Shown: piece after piece, positions 26,198-35,106 of the stretch
Position numbering within the stretch: position 1 is the stretch's first letter
Layout: each line of letters opens with the position of its first letter
NCBI GenBank assembly: GCA_014382445.1
Contig: JACNJS010000045.1
Location: 1 to 64,000 of the forward strand
Source: Bacteroidota bacterium
GTDB lineage: Bacteria > Bacteroidota > Bacteroidia > Bacteroidales > F082
DNA: 64,000 bases
Direction of reading: 5' to 3'
Notes under the pieces: model-generated
What the model saw: only the letters and a program-made list of their open reading frames with translations
What the model was told of the DNA's origin: nothing
The model's database searches: none
Program-made: the position numbers and the translations under genes

Positions 26198-26869
26198 TCA
26201 AGCTGATGGTACAAGAACACCCTTTTCTATATGCATTTTTTTCTGCATTTTGGAGGCCAGATTTTCAGAATGAGTTACCACTATCAATGTGGTTCCAAGC
26301 TCCTTATTCAGATCAACCAATATATTGGCCATTAACATTGCATTATCCTCATCGAGAGATCCGGTTGGCTCATCGGCAAGGAGCAATTCGGGTTTATTAA
26401 TTAGCGCCCGCACCAGTGTAGCCCTCTGCGCTTCGCCTCCTGATACCTGCCACGGAAATTTGTTTTTAATTTCAACAATCCCTGTTCTTTCCATTAACGT
26501 TAAAGCATATTTTGAAGCCTCATTCTTGCTGTTATTGCTTTCTTTATTTGCCAGCAGAGGAAGTAATATATTCTCATAAATTGTAAGATGCGGCAGCAGC
26601 AGGTGATCCTGAAATATAAATCCTATTTTCCGGCTCCTGTAATATGCAGCCCTGTCGGCATCCAGCTTTGTAATATCTTCACCATTAAAAAAAACTTCGC
26701 CCTTATCAGGTACTGTTAACATGCCTATAATATTTAGCAGCGTCGTTTTTCCCGACCCCGAAGGCCCCGTTATAGCAAGAGAACATGATTCTTTAATTTC
26801 AAGGTCAAGGTTATCAAGTACCTGTCCGCGTTGCTGATATGATTTTGATAGTTTATTTATTTTGATCAT
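26198..26869 (-). CDS. LolD/MacB-type ABC transporter ATPase
   Basis: The 223-residue ATPase is complete: Walker A GPSGSGKT (35-42), Q-loop FQDHLLLPHL (~86), signature VSGGEAQRA (142-150), Walker B LLLADEP (162-168) and the switch His in VVTHSE. Its closest pattern is the LolD/FtsE/MacB group, which couples to FtsX-like permeases, and the partner follows 9 nt downstream. It lies 10 nt after the GT4 gene in the same run. Confidence 0.9.
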   Translation of the reverse strand: MIKINKLSKSYQQRGQVLDNLDLEIKESCSLAITGPSGSGKTTLLNIIGMLTVPDKGEVFFNGEDITKLDADRAAYYRSRKIGFIFQDHLLLPHLTIYENILLPLLANKESNNSKNEASKYALTLMERTGIVEIKNKFPWQVSGGEAQRATLVRALINKPELLLADEPTGSLDEDNAMLMANILVDLNKELGTTLIVVTHSENLASKMQKKMHIEKGVLVPSA

Positions 26870-26879
26870 GCTAAAACAT

Positions 26880-28178
26880 TTATAGTGTTTTTGTCAGCTT
26901 TTTATAGACTTCAATTAAACCCAATGCCATAGCTTTTGGTGTAAGGTTCTGGCTTATGGTTTCTCTGCCTGCTAATCCTATTTTATGCAGTTTCTCCCTG
27001 TCGTTAAGCAGTTCGTCAAGAGTTTCGGCAAGTTTTTCCACGGTATCCGGAGTATATGTAACACCCCCTTTTGTGGATTCTACAATTTCAGGAAAAGCAC
27101 CAGTATGTGGCTGAACAACCGGTACAGCTGAAGATATGGCTTCAAGAAGATATAATCCATAAGCGTCGTGTTTTCTAACCGGAACACTAAGCAAATCGAT
27201 GGAATTGAAAAATGACTGCTTTTGTGCACCGGAAAAAGCATTGTATAGGATTACATCGTTTTCCAGACCTTCTTTTTTCAACTTTGTTGTTTGCTCTTTG
27301 ATAAAACCCTTTTCGTCGCTGGTATATCCTCCGCTAAGATGCAGCTTAAGGCCGGGATGTGTATTTCTTTTTCTAATAATTATATATGCGTCGATAATCT
27401 TATCCAGTCCGTTCATTTTGTTAAGACGGGAATAGTATCCTATTGATGGTGCCTCAGAAGAATTATATAGTTTGCGGTCCCGTACAACTTCAAGCGCCGA
27501 CGGAACAACATAAATTTTGTCTTCACTAATCCCCGTTTTTGAAATTATGAGCTTTTTAAAGTAATGGCTTGTGGTAATAAAAAGATCAATGTGCTTTTCC
27601 TCCGCAGAGATAAGTTGCCAGGCCATGGTGCCATAGGGTTCTTTCATCTCGTCAATCCAGTCGTCTTCATTTTGCAAAGAACACACAACTGGTTTTCCAA
27701 GTACTTTTTTCAATTGTACGGCAACTCCCATGATTAACGCATTGGAGATATGAATTATATCTGTCCCTCCACTGTCATGAATAAATTTTGCAAGCCTGCT
27801 GATTTCTTTTTCCCTTGAAGGGTCATTGGTCCGAATCATACTCAGAGTAGTTTCTTCTAAACCAATGGGGTTTGTAGTGCCAGCCTGTTTGGCTGCAAAA
27901 TTTAGCAATGATGGCGAGTCAAGCAGCCTGTCAACAAATGTTGGCATTGACCTGAACAAAGGAACTTTTTCTTTAAGATATAAGGAAACTGCGCCAAAAA
28001 ACACTTCATTTTCTAACTCTCCCCCAAAATTTTTATCGCCCGGGGGAAGATATAACGGAATAGCAGAAACTTCAATATTTTCAATTTTCTTAAGCCAGGA
28101 AACATAGAGTGTGTCCCGCTGGCAATTGCCACAGTAAAAATTATCGCCTGAGCCAGGTATTAAATATGTGATTTTCAT
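26880..28178 (-). CDS. Family 4 glycosyltransferase
   Basis: The protein has 432 residues in a GT-B fold. MKITYLIPGSGDNFYCGNCQRD opens it (minus the last residues); the N-terminal domain carries an unusual early pair, CGNC (Cys17, Cys20). The C-terminal domain begins with SIGYYSRLNKMNGLDKIIDAY and holds the donor-site pattern KHDAYGLYLLEAISSAVPVV with the conserved Glu. The gene overlaps the preceding PQQ-like gene by 4 nt and is followed after 10 nt by the ABC ATPase, so it is part of the same transcript. The acceptor is unknown; modification of an operon-encoded envelope component is one possibility. Confidence 0.8.
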   Translation of the reverse strand: MKITYLIPGSGDNFYCGNCQRDTLYVSWLKKIENIEVSAIPLYLPPGDKNFGGELENEVFFGAVSLYLKEKVPLFRSMPTFVDRLLDSPSLLNFAAKQAGTTNPIGLEETTLSMIRTNDPSREKEISRLAKFIHDSGGTDIIHISNALIMGVAVQLKKVLGKPVVCSLQNEDDWIDEMKEPYGTMAWQLISAEEKHIDLFITTSHYFKKLIISKTGISEDKIYVVPSALEVVRDRKLYNSSEAPSIGYYSRLNKMNGLDKIIDAYIIIRKRNTHPGLKLHLSGGYTSDEKGFIKEQTTKLKKEGLENDVILYNAFSGAQKQSFFNSIDLLSVPVRKHDAYGLYLLEAISSAVPVVQPHTGAFPEIVESTKGGVTYTPDTVEKLAETLDELLNDREKLHKIGLAGRETISQNLTPKAMALGLIEVYKKLTKTL

Positions 28179-29299
28179 TTTTGATTTCCTTTCCCAAAAG
28201 CCATCAATCTTCCGTCTTCGGTAAGAACGAAAAATTTATTGTCGATTACGGCTGCCGTGCTGCTGATGGGCTTTCCGCTGTCAAAACTCCATATTTTTTC
28301 TCCATTATCCAGACTAACAATATAAATTTTCCCGTCGCGGCTGCCGAACAGAACTTTATCGTCAGATATTACAGCTGAGCTGGTTATTCTTCCGTCGGTT
28401 CTCATCTTCCACTCTACATCGCCGGTATTCATGTTGTAACAGTAAAGATATTTATCTTCGCTGCCAATAACAACCTTGCATTTATCAATTGCCGGTGTTG
28501 CAAGCAGTACACTCTGTTCGCTTTGTTGTTCCGACTTCCATTCCACTTTCATTGTATTTAGATTTATTCCGAAGAAATTACCATCGTAATCCCCAACAAA
28601 AGCTTTGTTTGACGATATTGCAGGTGATGAGGCAAGGTAAACTCCCAGGTCGCTTTTATTAACTTCTTTTCCGCTTACTGCATCAGCCACACGTAGATAA
28701 CCGTCGCAACCACCGAACACAATTTTATTATGAAATATTGCCGGAGTGCCGTTAATGAAATTCTCCGTTTCAATTTTCCAGATGGCGTTCCCTGAATCAG
28801 GGTCGACGCAATGGAGGTTGTAGTCGTAGCTGCCAACAATTATGAGATTTTTTTCATTATCAGTCCACATGTTTGCTGAGCCAGCGATCTGGTTTTCGGT
28901 ACGGTATTCCCATATAAGCTTGCCTGTTTTTGAATCAACTGCTCGTAATACTCCATCCAGTGCTCCGAAAACAACTTTGTTGTCGATTAACAACGGCGGT
29001 GCTTCTATAGCGTTCCCTGCCTCAAATTGCCACAGGATTTCTCCATCAATATTAATTGCAAATAATTCTCCAGCATTGTTACCGAAATAAATAATTCCCT
29101 CTTTTACAACGGGCGACGAAACTGTTCTGTTGTTGGTTTTTACTGTCCATAACAACGAGGGAGAAGAGGGAATAACGGCATCTGTTCTGCCCGAAAGATC
29201 TGCTCTGCCCCTGTAGTTAGGCCATTCGCTTTGCGAAAATTGGGCAAAGGATGAAATGTTGATTATTAAAAATAATATAACTAGTCTTATTCTATTCAT
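28175..29299 (-). CDS. Exported PQQ-like beta-propeller protein (4 of 4)
   Basis: The 374-residue protein has a signal peptide (residues 1-19, SFAQ). The start of the propeller has the motif WPNYRGRADLSG, shared in outline with the three other propeller proteins of the operon. About eight blades follow, each with a GxxxWxxxT-like turn (GEILWQFEAGN, GKLIWEYRTEN, GNAIWKIETEN, GDVEWKMRTDG, GEKIWSFDSGK). No haem-binding CxxCH and none of the metal and catalytic residues of quinoprotein alcohol dehydrogenases were seen, so a BamB-like scaffold or binding role is likelier than PQQ chemistry. It starts 3 nt after the Fe-S flavoprotein gene. Confidence 0.8.
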   Translation of the reverse strand: MNRIRLVILFLIINISSFAQFSQSEWPNYRGRADLSGRTDAVIPSSPSLLWTVKTNNRTVSSPVVKEGIIYFGNNAGELFAINIDGEILWQFEAGNAIEAPPLLIDNKVVFGALDGVLRAVDSKTGKLIWEYRTENQIAGSANMWTDNEKNLIIVGSYDYNLHCVDPDSGNAIWKIETENFINGTPAIFHNKIVFGGCDGYLRVADAVSGKEVNKSDLGVYLASSPAISSNKAFVGDYDGNFFGINLNTMKVEWKSEQQSEQSVLLATPAIDKCKVVIGSEDKYLYCYNMNTGDVEWKMRTDGRITSSAVISDDKVLFGSRDGKIYIVSLDNGEKIWSFDSGKPISSTAAVIDNKFFVLTEDGRLMAFGKGNQK

Positions 29300-29302
29300 T
29301 GT

Positions 29303-30838
29303 TTAAAAATCTTCGTGCTTACTTAATGCACCTGTTGGACAAACTTCGACAAGTATATCTGTTTTATTATTAAGAATGTCATTAAAATCATGAGTTAGCG
29401 GCTCCGAAATAATACTCTTAAATCCTCTTCCCTGGAAACCAAGTCCGGCGTTTATGGTTTCTTTATTTAACAACCTCACACATAATCCGCATTTAATACA
29501 TTTAGCGTTTTCAAAAATCAGGCCACTGGTAAAATTAATTTTCTTTTCGATCGGGTGGCTGTACATACTAACTTTTGGATTGATAACATTATAATCACCC
29601 GAAATATTTCGTAACATACAATTGTTAAGCGCGCGGCAGTCGCAATGCAAGCAATTTTTTGCTTCTTCTATGCTTTCTTCTAATGAGATGGGGGTTTTAA
29701 ATCTATTCGTTTCTTCGGGGGTTTCTTTAAGCCAGACCTTTTTTTCGTGATCTTCAATTTTTCCAATTACAGAGTTGAATTGCTTTACAACCGATATTAA
29801 TCTGCTACTTTTCAGAAAGTTATTAATTGCCATAGAGGCTTTTTTCGCCTGGCCAATATCACGTATAATCTGTTTGTTTTGCTTCGCAGCTTTGCCAATT
29901 TTAAAAACATGCACATCATTCAACACCATAGAATCTCCTTTAAATTGTATATGATTTTCTGAGATTGTGGCATTTTTGAGATTATCGAATCCGGGAACGG
30001 AAATTACAACGCTGTCATATTCTTTTGTTAATGACCTTGATAAGATATCGTTATTCACCTCAATGCCATACTTCATTTCGACACCCAATGCAAGAACATT
30101 TTTTAATTCATGCTCAAATATATATTTTGTCTCTTCTTCAAGCGTATTTATTATTGCACCTCCTGCATGATCCGTTTTTTCGAAAATCACACAATGATGG
30201 CCTTCCTGTGACAAAAAGAATGAGGCAGTAATTCCTGAAAAGCCACCACCGATTATTGCTACCTTTTTGCCTGTTGATTTTTTGAGATTGCCCGAAAGAG
30301 GCTCTTTTAAGTTGTGACTTTCAGATGAATAGCGCTTAATGTTGACAATTGAAATTGTATGGTCAATCATTTTTCGCCGGCATGCATTTTCGCAATATGC
30401 CGGACATATCTTGCAAAAAGTTTCAGGCATTCCCATTTCGGCCATAGCCAATTCTGCTGCTGCCTTAATATCACCCTTTTGAATATGCCTGTTCATAAGG
30501 GGAATATTCAGCCCAAGCGGACACACAAGTTTGCAGGGAGCCTCACATTCAGCTCTGTGTTCCGATAACAACATTGAAATCGCTTCTCTTCGCAGTTCCA
30601 AAACTTCTTTACCTGATGCATCGATTACCATTCCTTCAAGTGCCTGAGCAGAGCAGGAATGAATAAATTTATCCGTGGTCTTATTCTTTACAAGGCATAC
30701 AGAGCAGGAAGTATAATGAGGAAGGTCGTTGCGGTAGCAAAGCGAGGGTATATTGATACCGTTCAGTCGCGCAGCTTCAATTAATCTGGTTCCCTCTTTA
30801 ACCTCTATATTTTTATTATTTATCTGTAGCTTAATCAT
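29303..30838 (-). CDS. NuoG/GltD-like iron-sulfur flavoprotein
   Basis: The 511-residue protein combines several modules. Residues 1-75 are a plant-type [2Fe-2S] domain (Cys34, 45, 48, 62). Residues ~95-155 have two Cys groups (98/102/106 and 142/145/149/153) as in the Fer4_20 domain of GltD. An FAD Rossmann motif, AIIGGGFSG, is at 195-202. Cys396/399/401/407 come next. Last is a NuoG-like end with Cys447/450/453, GLGFQGRG and Cys500 in VCPTGAL. The FAD part (190-345) is far shorter than in GltD: the second NAD(P) motif GxGxxA is not there. It overlaps the NuoE-NuoF gene by 4 nt and probably takes electrons from that protein. Confidence 0.82.
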   Translation of the reverse strand: MIKLQINNKNIEVKEGTRLIEAARLNGINIPSLCYRNDLPHYTSCSVCLVKNKTTDKFIHSCSAQALEGMVIDASGKEVLELRREAISMLLSEHRAECEAPCKLVCPLGLNIPLMNRHIQKGDIKAAAELAMAEMGMPETFCKICPAYCENACRRKMIDHTISIVNIKRYSSESHNLKEPLSGNLKKSTGKKVAIIGGGFSGITASFFLSQEGHHCVIFEKTDHAGGAIINTLEEETKYIFEHELKNVLALGVEMKYGIEVNNDILSRSLTKEYDSVVISVPGFDNLKNATISENHIQFKGDSMVLNDVHVFKIGKAAKQNKQIIRDIGQAKKASMAINNFLKSSRLISVVKQFNSVIGKIEDHEKKVWLKETPEETNRFKTPISLEESIEEAKNCLHCDCRALNNCMLRNISGDYNVINPKVSMYSHPIEKKINFTSGLIFENAKCIKCGLCVRLLNKETINAGLGFQGRGFKSIISEPLTHDFNDILNNKTDILVEVCPTGALSKHEDF

Positions 30839-33234
30839 ATTTTTTGTTTCTCAATTGCATCAACGGTGCATACCTGAACGCAGGAATCACATTTAACACA
30901 TAATTCAGTATCTATATGGTGCTTTTCATAAGGCTTAAACTCTATTGCGTTTACCGGACATGCCGTTACACATATTGTGCAGCCAATACAGTTGTCGTTT
31001 ATCCGATAAGTAATAAGAGCGGGGCAACTTCCAGTAGGACAAACGCCATTGGCGTGAGCTTCATATTCTTCGCGGAAATATTTAATACTTGTAAGCACGG
31101 GATTGGGGGCAGTGCTGCCTAGTCCGCAAAGACTACCATTTTTTACCGAAATACAAAGTTTTTCGAGCTCATCTATTTCTGAAATTTCCGCCTCTCCCTT
31201 GCTGAACCTGTTGAGAATCCTGAGCATCTGTCCGGTTCCAACCCTGCAGAAAGTACATTTTCCACACGACTGATTATGAGTGAACGAAAGAAAATACTTC
31301 GCCATATCAACCATGCAATCAGAATCATCCAGAACAACAAGCCCTCCCGAGCCCATCATTGCACCAAGCTGTGTCAGCATCTCAAAATCTACAGGAGTGT
31401 CGGCAAGGCTCTCGGGAATGCACCCTCCCGATGGTCCTCCAATTTGCACAGCCTTAAATTTCCTTCCAGGAGCAACCCCTTCGCCAATTTTTTCAACAAT
31501 TTTTCTAATAGTTATTCCCATGGGAACTTCTATAAGTCCGCCACGGGCAATTTTTCCGGCAAGGGCAAAAACTTTTGTCCCTTTACTGTTTGCTGTTCCA
31601 ATGCTGTTAAATGCTTCCGGCCCGTTTCTGATTATCCACGGGATCATACATAAGGTTTCAACATTGTTAACAAGTGTCGGTTTGCCATACAGGCCGTTTT
31701 CTATTGGAAAAGGAGGGCGGACAACAGGGTTTCCCCTGTCTCCCTGTATCGATGCAATCATTGCTGTTTCTTCGCCGCAAACAAATGCTCCGGCGCCTTC
31801 AAAAATTTTAACCCTGAATGAAAATCCGGAGCCCATGATATTATCTCCCAGCAACTGCTTTTCTTCACAAATTTTAATGGCCTTTTTAACTCTGTCAACA
31901 GCAAGGGGATATTCGGCCCTGATATAAAAAATTCCTTCTTTAGCTCCAATGGCATATGCAGCGATCATCATTCCTTCAATAACACGGAAGGGAAAAGACT
32001 CGAGCAGCATCCTGTCCATAAATGCGCCGGGGTCTCCTTCATCGCCATTGCAAATAATATACTTTACATCACCCTCGGCTAAATAGCCAATTTTCCACTT
32101 CTCCCCTGTTATAAATCCTCCGCCTCCACGACCCCTGAGTCCGCTTTCGGTAACCAAATCGATAAGTTGAGACTGATTCATCAGGGTAATGACATTGTTA
32201 AAGGCTTTGAATCCGTCGTACTTTAAGTATTCATCGTATGAGAAGGGAGATATAAGGCCATAATGCTCTGTAGCAATATGTTTCTGGTACTGAAGAAAAT
32301 TGTTCAGATATTTTTCTCTGGTGTCATCTTCCAGATTGACGGGGCTGAATAACATATCGTCTGTATGAAAAGTGTCGGCCCAGTTGTTAAGTGCAGTCCT
32401 GAGTTTGTTTTTTTTCTTTTTAGGCTTTATGTGATGAAGGATTATTTCACTAACCCTCTCTTCGGTCAGGTTTGTATATCTTATTGGCTCTTTGTTTTTG
32501 TAGGCTATTTCGAGTAAGGGCGTTTGATTACAAACCCCAACACACCCAACCGTCTTTACGTGCGCTTCAATGCCATACTTATAAACGGTTTTTTCAACCT
32601 CATTCATAATATCACGGCTTCCTCCTGCTATGCAGCATGATCCAAGCCCTACTCTTATTTCGGTATCATATTCACCGTCGGGAAGGATTACTTTTTTCGA
32701 CACTATTTCTTTTTCGGAGTTTAGGAAATCTTTAATAATATTGCCGACTTTCGATGTAGTTGCATGTCCGTATGTTTTGTCATCAATTTGAACAACGGGA
32801 GCCAATGTACAACATCCCAAACAGGCTACTTCTTCAACAGAAAAAAGTTTGTCGTCGCTTGTGCTGCTGCCTTCACTTATCTTAAGCTCTCTTTTAAAAG
32901 CATCTAAAATAAGAGTTGCTCCCTTAACATGACAAGCTGTTCCGGTACAAACTTTTACAATATGTTCTCCTGTTGGCAGGTGCCGGAATTGAGAATAGAA
33001 AGTGGTGATTCCTGATATTTGTACCGGAGTAATATCTGTTAGTTCACAAATAAGTTTTAAAGCTTCCGATGGCAGGTAATTGAGCTTATTCTGCACCGCC
33101 TGAAGTATTGGGATTGCCTTGTTTTTTTCGGTGCCGATTTCTGCCACTACCGCCTCCACAATACCACCTATATCAACAGCCGTGGTTGTAACACAACTAC
33201 ATGAATCAATTTTTATTTCCTTAATTTTTTCCAC
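30835..33234 (-). CDS. NuoE-NuoF (HydC-HydB/Bfu-type) fusion, NADH-binding
   Basis: This 799-residue diaphorase has, in order, a NuoE-like [2Fe-2S] domain (Cys96, 101, 138, 142), a second thioredoxin-like [2Fe-2S] domain (Cys200 or 201, 231, 235), the NuoF core with FMN/NADH loop LRGRGGGGFITGEKW (366-380) and NGDEGDPGAF (396-405), an SLBB part, the N3 cluster (Cys657, 660, 663, 703), and a C-terminal pair of [4Fe-4S] clusters (Cys749/752/755/759 and 779/782/785/789). This is the layout of HydB of electron-bifurcating hydrogenases with HydC fused in front. No hydrogenase H-cluster subunit is present. It likely exchanges electrons between NADH and the neighbouring Fe-S proteins in the cytoplasm. 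Confidence 0.9.
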   Translation of the reverse strand: MEKIKEIKIDSCSCVTTTAVDIGGIVEAVVAEIGTEKNKAIPILQAVQNKLNYLPSEALKLICELTDITPVQISGITTFYSQFRHLPTGEHIVKVCTGTACHVKGATLILDAFKRELKISEGSSTSDDKLFSVEEVACLGCCTLAPVVQIDDKTYGHATTSKVGNIIKDFLNSEKEIVSKKVILPDGEYDTEIRVGLGSCCIAGGSRDIMNEVEKTVYKYGIEAHVKTVGCVGVCNQTPLLEIAYKNKEPIRYTNLTEERVSEIILHHIKPKKKKNKLRTALNNWADTFHTDDMLFSPVNLEDDTREKYLNNFLQYQKHIATEHYGLISPFSYDEYLKYDGFKAFNNVITLMNQSQLIDLVTESGLRGRGGGGFITGEKWKIGYLAEGDVKYIICNGDEGDPGAFMDRMLLESFPFRVIEGMMIAAYAIGAKEGIFYIRAEYPLAVDRVKKAIKICEEKQLLGDNIMGSGFSFRVKIFEGAGAFVCGEETAMIASIQGDRGNPVVRPPFPIENGLYGKPTLVNNVETLCMIPWIIRNGPEAFNSIGTANSKGTKVFALAGKIARGGLIEVPMGITIRKIVEKIGEGVAPGRKFKAVQIGGPSGGCIPESLADTPVDFEMLTQLGAMMGSGGLVVLDDSDCMVDMAKYFLSFTHNQSCGKCTFCRVGTGQMLRILNRFSKGEAEISEIDELEKLCISVKNGSLCGLGSTAPNPVLTSIKYFREEYEAHANGVCPTGSCPALITYRINDNCIGCTICVTACPVNAIEFKPYEKHHIDTELCVKCDSCVQVCTVDAIEKQKI

Positions 33235-33265
33235 TCTTATTTCCTAAAACCTTCAAGCTATTAAC

Positions 33266-35101
33266 CTATTCCGAAATACAGTATAAATATTTTTCTCCTC
33301 TGATATAAATTTTTCCGTTAGAAAATGCAGGTGTTGTAACTACGCCTTCTCCTATTGGTGATTCTTCAATAATCGCAAATTCTTTATCCGCTTTAATAAT
33401 GTGCATCACTCCTGCCTGATCGATCATGTATACTTTATCATCGCCAACCAATATAGGCGAAGAATAGAAACCGTAATCAAATTCATAGTCCCATAGCTTT
33501 TCGCCTGTATTCGCATCATAACATGCAATGGCTCCGTAGCTTGTTGCAACAAAAAGAAGGTGTTCGGTTGCAAGGGGACTTGCTACTTCGGGCAAATATT
33601 CATTATCTTCCCAAACAATGGAGGCGTCTTTCCCCGGCTTTATGGCAACAAGTTTGGCAAATTCATTTGCAGCAAAAACATATTTACTGTTTATACCAAC
33701 AGAGGGTCCAACTTCGGCGCTCATGCACTTTGCCGACCACAGTTCCTCTCCTGTATTCGCATCATACGAAATCACAAACGGATCGGAACTTAAAATTACC
33801 TGAGTAATGCCATCGAAAACTGCCAATACCGGTGATGCCCATGATAGCGCAACATTACGCTTGGTTTCCCACAGTTTGTTTCCGGTTTTAATATCGAAAG
33901 CTATAAGTGACTTGGAAATATGATGATCATATTGAACAAGTATTTTGTGGTTATGAATTATAAGCGATGACGAATGACCGTAATGATTATCAGGAATTCC
34001 GATATTTTTTGCCCAAATTTGTTTTCCATCCATGTTGAGACAGATAAGGTTTCCTGTGCCAAAGATGGCAACCACCGATTCTACGTCAGTAGCGGCCGTA
34101 GGAGCGGCAAGGCCTGTATCCTCTGATGTGTCGGGAGCTTCGGATGGCTCTCCGGGAATATTGTTTCCTGGTGCTGTCCATAATATTCTTCCTGTATTTT
34201 TATCGAAACAGAAAATCGCTGCTTCCTCGGCGTTAGCGCCTGTTAAGAATAATTTATCTCCCCATATGATGGGAGAACTATATCCATGAATAGGAATTTC
34301 AGTTTTCCACAGGATATTGGTGCCCTGTTTACCATCCCATGTTATAGGATAATTGCCTGAACTTACCTTTCCCCTGCTTCCCTGTCCTCTGAAAAACGGA
34401 AAAACATCGTCTTCGGTTATCGTTATTGGAGGTAGTACAATAACCCTTTCGGGTTTTTCTTTTATCGTTGATTTATCGACTTCAATTTTAATATCATCTG
34501 GGCGTAGTTCTTCGCTTATAGCTACTGTTTCCACCGGAACTTCATTAGTAATAATTATAGGTTGGTGAGCAGGCGCTTCAATTATTGCACTAATACCTTC
34601 GGTAATAGCTTCTACGGGCACAGGCGTTGGGTTGGGCAACATGTTTCGCATCGAAAAGGAAATTACAATGGCTGAAACTATAATAATAACCGAAGCCGAA
34701 ATCAGATATTTTCGTGTCTCTTTTTTTGTCCGCGAATCAGGAGCATCCGTTAAAAATGCAGGAGATTTTTTTTCATTATCACTCAAAATGCGCTGGCATA
34801 GAAAAAATACTATTGCGCCAAAAAGAAGAAGATAGGAACCCGTTTCAATTTGCCATCGAGTTGAGAAGTATGCTTTTCTCGCCATCAAATCCAGCGCCCT
34901 TATTTGCTCTTTCAGGTCTTCCTGATTTGGGTTTGCATCATACTGTATTTTAAGTTCAGTTAGGGCAGGGTTTTCGAGAGGCTTGACCAGGGCCAGCTGC
35001 ATGAAGCTAAAAATCATGGTCATTGCGATCATTAACGAAAACATTGCCGAAGCATATGAAATCGTTCTCAAAAGCTTAATATTTTTTTCGGTCAGATTCA
35101 T
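33266..35101 (-). CDS. Membrane-anchored PQQ-like beta-propeller protein (3 of 4)
   Basis: The 611-residue protein differs from its paralogues in having three hydrophobic segments at the start: ~16-35, ~105-117 and ~131-150, the last two flanking a short cytoplasmic loop. A Pro/Glu-rich linker (~153-225) leads to the propeller, which opens with FPFFRGQGSRGKVS and has repeated blade turns such as GRILWTAPGN, GNKLWETKRN, GEELWSAKCM and GEKLWDYEFD. It would place the propeller in the periplasm, fixed next to the polyferredoxin encoded 5 nt upstream. No PQQ-ligand set is recognisable. Confidence 0.8.
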   Translation of the reverse strand: MNLTEKNIKLLRTISYASAMFSLMIAMTMIFSFMQLALVKPLENPALTELKIQYDANPNQEDLKEQIRALDLMARKAYFSTRWQIETGSYLLLFGAIVFFLCQRILSDNEKKSPAFLTDAPDSRTKKETRKYLISASVIIIVSAIVISFSMRNMLPNPTPVPVEAITEGISAIIEAPAHQPIIITNEVPVETVAISEELRPDDIKIEVDKSTIKEKPERVIVLPPITITEDDVFPFFRGQGSRGKVSSGNYPITWDGKQGTNILWKTEIPIHGYSSPIIWGDKLFLTGANAEEAAIFCFDKNTGRILWTAPGNNIPGEPSEAPDTSEDTGLAAPTAATDVESVVAIFGTGNLICLNMDGKQIWAKNIGIPDNHYGHSSSLIIHNHKILVQYDHHISKSLIAFDIKTGNKLWETKRNVALSWASPVLAVFDGITQVILSSDPFVISYDANTGEELWSAKCMSAEVGPSVGINSKYVFAANEFAKLVAIKPGKDASIVWEDNEYLPEVASPLATEHLLFVATSYGAIACYDANTGEKLWDYEFDYGFYSSPILVGDDKVYMIDQAGVMHIIKADKEFAIIEESPIGEGVVTTPAFSNGKIYIRGEKYLYCISE

Positions 35102-35106
35102 ATTTA

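Noticed and set aside
31280-31927. 215-codon open frame on the plus strand
   Set aside because: It is antisense to the NuoF core of the fusion protein, which has complete motifs; the antisense frame has no recognisable family or start context.
30835-33234. A complete bifurcating hydrogenase
   Set aside because: No H-cluster subunit (HydA) or maturases HydEFG are encoded anywhere in the window.
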